Assembly (NCBI RefSeq): GCF_040546585.1 | Contig: NZ_JBEPOC010000001.1 | Coordinates: forward strand, 930,001-994,000 | Direction of reading: 5' to 3' | From: Marmoricola sp. OAE513 | Lineage (GTDB): Bacteria > Actinomycetota > Actinomycetes > Propionibacteriales > Nocardioidaceae | DNA: 64,000 bases | Shown here: positions 24,548 to 31,206 of the stretch, in pieces | How positions within the stretch are numbered: position 1 is the first letter of the stretch | How the letters are laid out: each line of letters opens with the position of its first letter | The notes under the pieces: model-generated | Seen by the model: only the letters and a program-made list of their open reading frames with translations | Databases searched by the model: none | Told to the model about the DNA's origin: nothing | Translations under genes and position numbers: made by a program

Positions 24548-25270
24548 TCAGCGAGCGAGGAAAAGCAGGGGTGGCCCGCGACGGACGGGGCCGCGCGACC
24601 AGACCGGGAGCGCGGGAAGCTGTTCGAGGAAGGACTCGCGTCGCGGCTGCGGTCGGAGGGTCGCGAGGGTGAGGACCGGGAGCTCGGCGAACCGGTCGCC
24701 CGCCCGCGCGGCGAGCTCCTGGACGCCGTTGCGCGCGATCCGGAGCAGGAGCCAGAGGGCACGTTCCCCGAGCGCCAGCCAGAGCCCGACGACACCCGCC
24801 GCGGCGACGTGGGCGATCGCCATGCCCGGGTGCGCGACCATGTCGGAGAGCGCGTGCGTCAACCACGACGGGATCGCCAGACCCTGGCCCTGTTGCCCGC
24901 CGTACGCGTGGCTCGCCCACTGGTCGTAGGACTCCCCGGAACGCGGGTCCCAGGGTGCGACCGGTGCGGTCGGGGTGCTCGGCATGGTCATGCCGCTGCC
25001 CTCGCCCCGATGGCCGGCCGTCGCGGCGAGCGCGGTGTGGACTAGGCCCTGCCCGGCGACCATGATCGCGACCAGCCGCAGCGCGGAGGCCTCGTGCCCG
25101 AGCAGCGCAGCACACCCGAGCAGGACACCGCCGTAGAGCAACACCATCGGCACGGCGCCCGGCAGCAGACCTCCGGCCGAGGAGTGCGCAACGACACCGG
25201 CGGCGAGGACGACCGCAGCGAGCAGGGACGCGCGGGACCAGCGCACCGTCGACGAGGCCCGCATGGTCAC
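24548..25270 (-). CDS. Hypothetical integral membrane protein, 240 aa
   Basis: There are three or four hydrophobic helices before residue ~90 (ASLLAAVVLAAGVVAHSSAG, VPMVLLYGGVLLGCAALLGH). A Met/Ser/Pro/Gly-rich loop follows (HRGEGSGMTMPSTPT), then another helix pair around residues 140-175, and a basic C-terminus. I do not recognise a named domain, though Met/His-bearing loops next to a PepSY gene suggest a metal-related (perhaps copper) role. The start is GTG 25270 or ATG 25264. It is upstream of and same strand as the PepSY gene. Confidence 0.65.
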   Translation of the reverse strand: MTMRASSTVRWSRASLLAAVVLAAGVVAHSSAGGLLPGAVPMVLLYGGVLLGCAALLGHEASALRLVAIMVAGQGLVHTALAATAGHRGEGSGMTMPSTPTAPVAPWDPRSGESYDQWASHAYGGQQGQGLAIPSWLTHALSDMVAHPGMAIAHVAAAGVVGLWLALGERALWLLLRIARNGVQELAARAGDRFAELPVLTLATLRPQPRRESFLEQLPALPVWSRGPVRRGPPLLFLAR

Positions 25271-25294
25271 CTGCTCAGTATGACGGTCGGTGGC

Positions 25295-26372
25295 TCAGAC
25301 GTTGAACCTGAACTCCACCACGTCGCCGTCCGCCATCACGTAGTCCTTGCCTTCCATCCGGACCTTGCCGGCGGACTTGGCCTCGTTCATGGAGCCCGTC
25401 GCGACCAGGTCGTCGAAGGAGACGATCTCGGCCTTGATGAAGCCCTTCTGGAAGTCGGTGTGGATGACGCCCGCGGCCTCGGGAGCGGTCGCACCCTTCT
25501 TGACCGTCCAGGCGCGAGACTCCTTGGGGCCGGCGGTCAGGTAGGTCTGCAGTCCGAGGGTGTCAAAGCCGACCCGGGCCAGCACCTCGAGGCCCGGCTC
25601 GGTGATGCCCATCTCGGCGAGCATCTCGCGGGCCTCGTCGTCGTCGCCGAGCTCGACCAGCTCGGACTCGAACTTCGCGTCCAGGAAGATCGCCTCGGCC
25701 GGCGCGACGAGTGCACGCATCTCGTTCTTCAGGGAGTCGTCGCCGAGCTCGTCGGCGTCGCAGTTGAAGACGTAGATGTACGGCTTGGCGGTGAGCAACG
25801 ACAGCTCGCGGACCAGGTCGAGGTCGAGCTTCGAGGAGATGATCGGCGTACCGGCCTCGAGCAGCGCCTGGGCCTCCTTGGCGGCCTCGAGGTTCGCAGT
25901 CAGCTCCTTCTTGCCGCGAGCTTCCTTCTCCAGCCGCGGGATCGCCTTCTCGACGGTCTGCAGGTCGGCCAGGATCATCTCGGTCTGGATCGTGGTGATG
26001 TCCGAGGGCCGGGTTGACCTCGCCGTCGACGTGGGTGACGTCCTCGTCGCGGAACACCCGGGTCACCTGGCAGATCGCCGAGGCCTCGCGGATGTGGGAG
26101 AGGAACTTGTTGCCCAGACCCTCGCCCTGCGACGCTCCCGCGACGATGCCTGCGATGTCGACGAACTCGACGGTGGCCGGAAGCACCTTGGCCGACCCGA
26201 AGATCTCGGCGAGCTTGTCCAGCCGCGGGTCGGGAACCGCGACCACACCGACGTTCGGCTCGATCGTCGCGAACGGGTAGTTCGCGGCGAGCACGTTGTT
26301 CTTGGTGAGGGCGTTGAAGAGCGTGGACTTGCCCGCGTTGGGGAGCCCGACGATGCCGATAGTGAGAGCCAC
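25295..26372 (-). pseudogene. ychF: ychF, ribosome-binding ATPase, disrupted by a +1 frameshift
   Basis: The 26372 end encodes a normal YchF start: [20 protein letters not shown] (P-loop), [38 protein letters not shown]. This reading continues to HVDGEVN near 26015. The protein then shifts frame; the expected sequence resumes as [20 protein letters not shown] and runs to FRFNV at 25295, including the TGS-like C-terminus. One extra base in the GGG at 26006-26008 explains the shift, and without it the gene would encode 358 residues, the usual length. Both halves are otherwise intact. A sequencing or assembly error is as likely as a true lesion, because YchF is strongly conserved. Confidence 0.9.
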
Positions 26373-26519
26373 CCGGGGAGCCTACCGAGCGGCCGTCGAG
26401 CGTGCGAGACGAGGCCGAGTCGACGACGACGGGCGACGAGCGCTGCGGGCCCTCTACAGAATCGCCCGCCGCGAGTAGCGTGCGGTCATGGCAACGATCA
26501 GCACGGACGGGTCGAGCTC

Positions 26520-26888
26520 GTGACCGACCTCGGAGAGCAGTTCGCCCACGCGCTGGCGGCGAAGGACACCACGACGTTGACGGAGCTGCTGGCCGACGAC
26601 GTCGACTTCAAGGGGTTGACCCCGAAACGGATCTGGGAGGCGGACTCTTCCGCCGGGGTCATCGATGTCCTGCTGGGTTGCTGGTTCGAACCGCAGGACG
26701 TCATCACCGAGGCCCAGGTGGTCGCCGGCGCCCCCGTCGAGGACACCGGGCACGTCAGCTACCGGTTCGCACTGAGTACGCCGGACGGCGCACACACCGC
26801 GGAGCAGCAGGCTTACTACCGTGGCGATGATCGGATCAGCTACCTACGGGTGCTGTGCTCCGGATTCAGGCCCGTGACCGACGGCTGA
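26520..26888 (+). CDS. SnoaL-like (NTF2-fold) protein, 122 aa
   Basis: This is a small cone-shaped NTF2-fold protein: VTDLGEQFAHALAAKDTTTL, then LADDVDFKGLTPKRIWEADS, and a beta sheet with HVSYRFALSTPDGAHTAEQQ and ISYLRVLCSGFRPV. The family includes polyketide cyclases and many unassigned proteins. I use the GTG at 26520; no good ribosome binding site precedes it. An 11-codon frame starting at ATG 26488 ends at a TGA overlapping this GTG, so either coupling or a second frame disruption is possible. Confidence 0.65.
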   Translation: MTDLGEQFAHALAAKDTTTLTELLADDVDFKGLTPKRIWEADSSAGVIDVLLGCWFEPQDVITEAQVVAGAPVEDTGHVSYRFALSTPDGAHTAEQQAYYRGDDRISYLRVLCSGFRPVTDG

Positions 26889-26963
26889 AGTATTTTCTGG
26901 CAATCGACGCAATCCCCTTGTTTTGAGGGCAAAAGTGTCGGTGGGTGTCCCTAGGTTCGATGC

Positions 26964-28244
26964 ATGACCTCGAGACTGATCGGCGACAACGCGGCGCACC
27001 CGCTGGAGTCGCTGGTCCTTGGTCTCGAGGAGCTGACGGCCACCTCCCACGGCGCTCCCGCATGGACTCTCACGTCGAGCCAGCTCGCTGACCTGCTGCC
27101 CCGACTCGTGGTCGCGGAGAACAGGCTCGCGGCCGTCCGGCTCGCGATGCTCGCGGAGGCCGATCGCCACCAGATCGGGGACAGCGTCGGGGCCGCCAAC
27201 ACGGGAGCCTGGTTCGCGAACGTGACTCGCGCCGACAAGCCCGCCGCTCACCGGTCCGTGGCACTGGCCCGGACCCTCGACGACGACGTCCACGCAGCGA
27301 CCAGAGATGCACTCGAGCGCGGCGAGGTCTCCGTCGAGCAAGCGGCTGCCGTCCTGCGGAAGGTCGAGGCCCTTCCGCGCGACCTCGTCGACCCCGAGAC
27401 CCGCGCGCGGGCGGAGAAAGACCTCGTCGCCCTCGCCGAGCACCACAACCCCAGGGAGCTCGGGATCCTCGGCCGTCGGATCCTCGACGTGATCGCTCCC
27501 GAGATCGCCGAAGAGGCCGAACGCCGAGCCCTGGAGGCCGAAGAGCGCGAGGCTGCTTCGAAGGCTTACTTCCGGATGCACTCGGACGGCAACGGGTCGA
27601 TGGTCGGACGCTTCAAGATCCCGATGCTCGCCGGGTCCATCCTCGCCAAGCACCTCACGGCGATCGCCGCACCGAAGCACCAGGTCGCCGTGCACGGTGC
27701 CGTTCCGACCGACCCCGAGACCGGAGAACGGCTCGATCGATCGATGCGCCTCGGAGCCGCGTTCGTGGAGTACCTCGAGACCCGTTCCGCTGCCGGCATG
27801 CCGCGCGCAGGTGGTGTTCCGGCTGTCGCCGTGGTCACGATGACGCTCGAGTCGCTGCTCGGAGGCGCCCGCGCAGCCACCCTGGACAACGGCGAGCGCA
27901 TCTCCGCCGGGGAGGCCCGCCGACTGGCGTGCGAGGCCGGCATCATCCCGCTGGTCCTCGGCGGCCGGTCGGAGCCGCTCGACCTGGGCCGGAGCCGACG
28001 GTTCCACAGCACCGCGCAGCGGATCGCGATCGGCGTCCGGGACGGGGGCTGCGTCGTCGAGGGCTGCGATGCGACAGCCGAGATGTCGCACATCCACCAC
28101 CTGAGGTCCTGGGCCAGCGGCGGTCCGACGACGGTCGAGGACGGCGTGATGATCTGCCCGCGCCACCACCGGTTCGCCCATGACGACCGCTTCGTCCTGG
28201 AGCCGCGCTTCGGCGGCAAGTACCGGATCGTCAGGCAGACCTAG
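26964..28244 (+). CDS. DUF222 / HNH endonuclease (13E12-type repeat family), 426 aa
   Basis: Residues ~10-310 form the DUF222 domain (LADLLPRLVVAENRLAAVRL, GAWFANVTRADKPAAHRSVA, ARTLDDDVHAATRDALERGE). The C-terminal ~70 residues carry an HNH motif with zinc cysteines: GGCVVEGCDATAEMSHIHHL, then CPRHHRFAHDDRF. Members are multicopy in many actinobacteria (REP13E12 in Mycobacterium tuberculosis) and linked to mobile DNA. The 75 bases upstream (26889-26963) are noticeably richer in A and T than the neighbourhood. I see no terminal repeats. The stop shares CTAG with the convergent gene. Confidence 0.87.
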   Translation: MTSRLIGDNAAHPLESLVLGLEELTATSHGAPAWTLTSSQLADLLPRLVVAENRLAAVRLAMLAEADRHQIGDSVGAANTGAWFANVTRADKPAAHRSVALARTLDDDVHAATRDALERGEVSVEQAAAVLRKVEALPRDLVDPETRARAEKDLVALAEHHNPRELGILGRRILDVIAPEIAEEAERRALEAEEREAASKAYFRMHSDGNGSMVGRFKIPMLAGSILAKHLTAIAAPKHQVAVHGAVPTDPETGERLDRSMRLGAAFVEYLETRSAAGMPRAGGVPAVAVVTMTLESLLGGARAATLDNGERISAGEARRLACEAGIIPLVLGGRSEPLDLGRSRRFHSTAQRIAIGVRDGGCVVEGCDATAEMSHIHHLRSWASGGPTTVEDGVMICPRHHRFAHDDRFVLEPRFGGKYRIVRQT

Positions 28245-28669
28245 ACCGGGCTCGACGCATCCCCGCTGAGCAGCTCGCCGCGGTGCCGCCACGCCCAGGT
28301 CAGGATCGTCACGGAGAAGAACAGCGTCAGCGCGACGATCACGGCCTCGAACGCTCCGCCGCCGCCCTTGGTGAAGATGCCGTTCTCGACGTCGTAGAGG
28401 AAGTCCATGCCGAACAGGTACAGCCCTGCGCTGCCCGCGCACAGCAGCCAGAGCAGCGCACTCGGCCGGTTCCTCTGCAGCGTGATGAGCGCGAGCAAGC
28501 AGGCGAGTCCCAGCCAGAAGTCCGCGAGCGGGAAGGCGTTCTCGAACTCGTAGTACGCCTGGTTCTTCTCGCTCGCGATCCAGTCGCGCTCGGCGAACCA
28601 GAGCGTCCAGTAGACGATGTCGAGCAGGATCGCCACGACCAGCATGGCCTGGATGGGGCGCTTGTTCAT
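28241..28669 (-). CDS. Hypothetical membrane protein, 142 aa
   Basis: Four predicted membrane segments are visible: QAMLVVAILLDIVYWTLWF near the start, DFWLGLACLLALITL, ALLWLLCAGSAGLYLFGMDF, and EAVIVALTLFFSVTILTW. Conserved-looking loop residues include ERDWIASEKNQAYYEFENAF. I do not recognise a family. It is downstream of the MpaB-type gene on the same strand, 30 bases away, so co-transcription is possible. Confidence 0.65.
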   Translation of the reverse strand: MNKRPIQAMLVVAILLDIVYWTLWFAERDWIASEKNQAYYEFENAFPLADFWLGLACLLALITLQRNRPSALLWLLCAGSAGLYLFGMDFLYDVENGIFTKGGGGAFEAVIVALTLFFSVTILTWAWRHRGELLSGDASSPV

Positions 28670-28699
28670 GCCTCGATCATGCCCGAGGAGCGGGCATCG

Positions 28700-29557
28700 T
28701 CAGATGACCCGGCGGCCTTCCTTCAGGCGCTTGCGCATGCCGCGCACCACCAGCCGCGCGTGCAGGGTGCGCAGGACCTTCGGCACCCGCGGGTAGACGG
28801 CGCGGAAGAAGACCCAGAACGCGTCGTACAGGCGCTGGTCGAGCCGCGACCAGGACATCCCGAGCACCTCGCGCACGTGTGGCTCGAGGTTGCCCCGGGT
28901 CAGCAGGTTCTGCAGCACGATGCCGGGCCTCATCACCAGCGGCGCACCTCGGGTGCTCAGCAGCGCCTTCACGTAGGACCGGATCTCCGGGTCCGAGCTG
29001 AACTCGCCCTGCATGTCCTGCCAGTACGTCGTGAAGTCGGCCCGCGTCGCCGGCCACATCTCGGGCGCGACCTGGAGGGCGTTGCCGAAGATCTGGGCCT
29101 CGGCGTAGGACCGCTCGCGGGTGGCCTCGCTCATCGGGCCGAATGTCTTCTCGTAGATGAACTCGCCGTTCTGCGCGAGCGTCGCGGCGACCCAGAGCTG
29201 CAGCTGCGGGTCGTGCGCGCTGTAGCCCTCGCCGCGCACACCGCGATGCGCCCGGTTCACCATCCGGGCAACGGCCGATCGCTCCTCCTCGGTGCCCAAC
29301 GTCATCACGTAGACGTAGGTCAGCGTGGTGCGCAGCCGGTCGAGCGGCCGGTCCAGGGTGTTGGAGTGCACTGCCACGCCCTTGCCGACGCCGTACAGGG
29401 CGAGCTGGTTCATCACCGTGGAACCGGCGCCGAGGAGCAGCGCCGCTTCGCCGATGTAGTCGGCCAGACCGAAGTCGGCCTGCGACGTGTCGGGCACGGC
29501 GGCCCGCGCGACGGGTGCGGCAGGCGCCGGTGTCGGCTCATCCTCGAGGAGGGTCAT
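28700..29557 (-). CDS. MpaB-type oxygenase (DUF2236, rubber oxygenase/latex-clearing-like), 285 aa
   Basis: This is a helical haem-type family protein with the DUF2236 landmarks: YIGEAALLLGAGSTVMNQLA, RLRTTLTYVYVMTLGT, MVNRAHRGVRGEGYSAHDPQ and LWVAATLAQNGEFIYEKTFG. The His residues in MVNRAHRGV and SAHDPQLQLW are the expected haem and active-site area. The family includes latex-clearing protein and the fungal MpaB oxygenase that cleaves farnesyl chains. ATG 29557 follows the shared operator directly, and the leftmost protein start agrees. It is controlled very likely by the divergent TetR at 29606. Confidence 0.87.
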   Translation of the reverse strand: MTLLEDEPTPAPAAPVARAAVPDTSQADFGLADYIGEAALLLGAGSTVMNQLALYGVGKGVAVHSNTLDRPLDRLRTTLTYVYVMTLGTEEERSAVARMVNRAHRGVRGEGYSAHDPQLQLWVAATLAQNGEFIYEKTFGPMSEATRERSYAEAQIFGNALQVAPEMWPATRADFTTYWQDMQGEFSSDPEIRSYVKALLSTRGAPLVMRPGIVLQNLLTRGNLEPHVREVLGMSWSRLDQRLYDAFWVFFRAVYPRVPKVLRTLHARLVVRGMRKRLKEGRRVI

Positions 29558-29559
29558 GG

Positions 29560-29588
29560 GTGCGACAGTACAACAAGATCTGTCGCAC
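29560..29588. promoter_or_regulatory. TetR-type operator, perfect 9-bp-arm inverted repeat
   Basis: GTGCGACAG at 29560-29568 and CTGTCGCAC at 29580-29588 are exact inverted repeats separated by 11 bases. The site fills most of the 48 bases between the divergent starts of the MpaB-type gene and the TetR gene. Length and symmetry are typical of TetR dimer sites and imply control of both genes. Confidence 0.75.
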
Positions 29589-29605
29589 TGTGTAGGGTTG
29601 TCCTC

Positions 29606-30205
29606 GTGACCGAGACCTCCGTCGACAGCATCCTGGATGCGGCTCGCGCGCAGTTCCTGCGCACCGGCGTACGGCGGACCAGCGGGGACGACATCGCGCG
29701 CAGTGCCGGGGTCAACCGGGCGACGCTGTACCGCCGCGTCGGCACCAAGGACGAGATCGTGCGCCAGACCTACCTGCACGAGACCCAGCGGGTCCTCGCC
29801 GTCATCGAGAAGGCGACCGGGCCGGTTCCCCCACCCGGTGAGACCGGCTTCGATCCGGTCGCGTACGTCGAGCGCTTCCTCACCGTCACGATCACCCAGG
29901 TTCGCGACAACCCGCTGCTGCAGCAGCTCCTCGAGATCGACCGCGACGAGACGCTGCTCGGCCTGACGCTCAACGCGGGCGAGACGCTGACGCTGTCCTC
30001 GATGCTGGTCGCCGACCGGATCCGGAGCCTGCGTGCGTACGTCGGGAACACCGATGTGGACGACATCGACGACCTCGCCGGGACGCTCGCGCGACTGACG
30101 CAGTCACTGCTGCTGACTCCCGATGCTCCACCGCGGCTGGACAGCAAGGAACGGATGCGGACATACGCCCGCAGGGTGATCGCGCCGATGATCCTCGGTC
30201 GCTAG
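29606..30205 (+). CDS. TetR-family transcriptional regulator, 199 aa
   Basis: The N-terminal TetR helix-turn-helix is SVDSILDAARAQFLRTGVRR, TSGDDIARSAGVNRATLYRR and VGTKDEIVRQTYL. The remaining ~140 residues form a helical ligand domain (TITQVRDNPLLQQLLEIDRD). GTG 29606 is used because the family starts with TETSVDSILDAA; upstream codons overlap the operator. It is divergent with the MpaB-type oxygenase across an exact palindrome, so it very probably represses that gene and itself until an inducer, perhaps an isoprenoid or fatty compound, binds. Confidence 0.9.
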   Translation: MTETSVDSILDAARAQFLRTGVRRTSGDDIARSAGVNRATLYRRVGTKDEIVRQTYLHETQRVLAVIEKATGPVPPPGETGFDPVAYVERFLTVTITQVRDNPLLQQLLEIDRDETLLGLTLNAGETLTLSSMLVADRIRSLRAYVGNTDVDDIDDLAGTLARLTQSLLLTPDAPPRLDSKERMRTYARRVIAPMILGR

Positions 30206-30214
30206 CGTTCGCCC

Positions 30215-30367
30215 ATGAACGAACCCGAGCGCGAGTCGACGGCCGAGCTGGCCGACATCGTCCACGACCTCGTCGCTGCACTGGCCCGCGGCCGGTCCGC
30301 CGACAACCCCGCCCTGCTCGAGGAGCTCAACGACCTGCGCAACAGGCTCCAGAAGCACCGCAGCTGA
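30215..30367 (+). CDS. Small helical hypothetical protein, 50 aa
   Basis: An ATG at 30215, nine bases after the TetR stop, opens 50 codons to TGA at 30367. The product contains TAELADIVHDLVAALARGRS and EELNDLRNRLQKHRS, and is predicted to form two amphipathic helices, possibly a coiled coil. Composition fits coding sequence. I do not recognise it; it may be co-transcribed with the TetR gene. Confidence 0.5.
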   Translation: MNEPERESTAELADIVHDLVAALARGRSADNPALLEELNDLRNRLQKHRS

Positions 30368-30402
30368 CGGTCGTTCAGTCGGGCCCCGATAACCTCGACC
30401 CC

Positions 30403-31206
30403 GTGCGCATCGCAACCTGGAACGTCAACTCCCTCCGCTCCCGCATCGATCGCGTCGAGGCCTTTCTCGACCGCCACGAGATCGACGTCCTGGCGGTCCA
30501 GGAGACCAAGGCGAAGGAGGAGCAGCTCCCGCTGATGGGGCTGCAGGCACGCGGTTACGAGATCGCTGCTGCTGGCTTCAGCCAGTGGAACGGCGTGGCG
30601 CTGATCTCCCGCGTCGGGCTCGAGGACATCGAGGTCGGGTTCCCGGACATGCCGCTGTTCGACGGCGCTGCAGAAGCCCGCGCCATCGGAGCCCGGGTCG
30701 GCGGTGACACCGGGGGCGGCGGCGTGAAGATCTGGTCGCTGTACGTCCCCAACGGTCGCAAGATCGGCGACCCGCACTACGTCTACAAGCTCGACTGGTT
30801 GGCCAGGCTGCGCACCGCCGCCGCGACCTGGACCGACACCCCCACCGCGCTCGTCGGCGACTGGAACATCGCCCCGACCGACGAGGACGTCTTCGACGTC
30901 GCGCAGTTCGCGACCTCGACCCACGTCACTCCCCCGGAGCGGGCCGCCTTCCAGGCGTTCCTGGACAGCGGATACGCCGAGGTCACCCGCGCCCACACGC
31001 CCGGACCGGACGTCTACACCTACTGGGACTACTACCGGCAGCGCTTCGAGCGGAACCGCGGCCTGCGGATCGACTTCGTGCTGGGGTCGCAGCCGTTCGC
31101 CGAGCGGGTGACGGGCGCGTTCATCGACACCGACGAGCGCGACCCCGCGCAGGGCACGGGCAGTCCGAGCGACCACGCCCCCGTGGTCGTCGACCTGGCC
31201 GACTAA
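30403..31206 (+). CDS. xth: Exodeoxyribonuclease III (AP endonuclease family), 267 aa
   Basis: This base-excision repair enzyme of the ExoIII/APE1 family has all active-site blocks: IATWNVNSLRSRIDRVEAF (Asn), VLAVQETKAKEEQL (metal-binding Glu), VGDWNIAPTDEDVFD (Asp-Asn pair), LRIDFVLGS (Asp), and GSPSDHAPVVVDL (catalytic His). Length is normal. The start is GTG 30403. Its stop overlaps the convergent stop of the two-module protein gene. Confidence 0.95.
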   Translation: MRIATWNVNSLRSRIDRVEAFLDRHEIDVLAVQETKAKEEQLPLMGLQARGYEIAAAGFSQWNGVALISRVGLEDIEVGFPDMPLFDGAAEARAIGARVGGDTGGGGVKIWSLYVPNGRKIGDPHYVYKLDWLARLRTAAATWTDTPTALVGDWNIAPTDEDVFDVAQFATSTHVTPPERAAFQAFLDSGYAEVTRAHTPGPDVYTYWDYYRQRFERNRGLRIDFVLGSQPFAERVTGAFIDTDERDPAQGTGSPSDHAPVVVDLAD

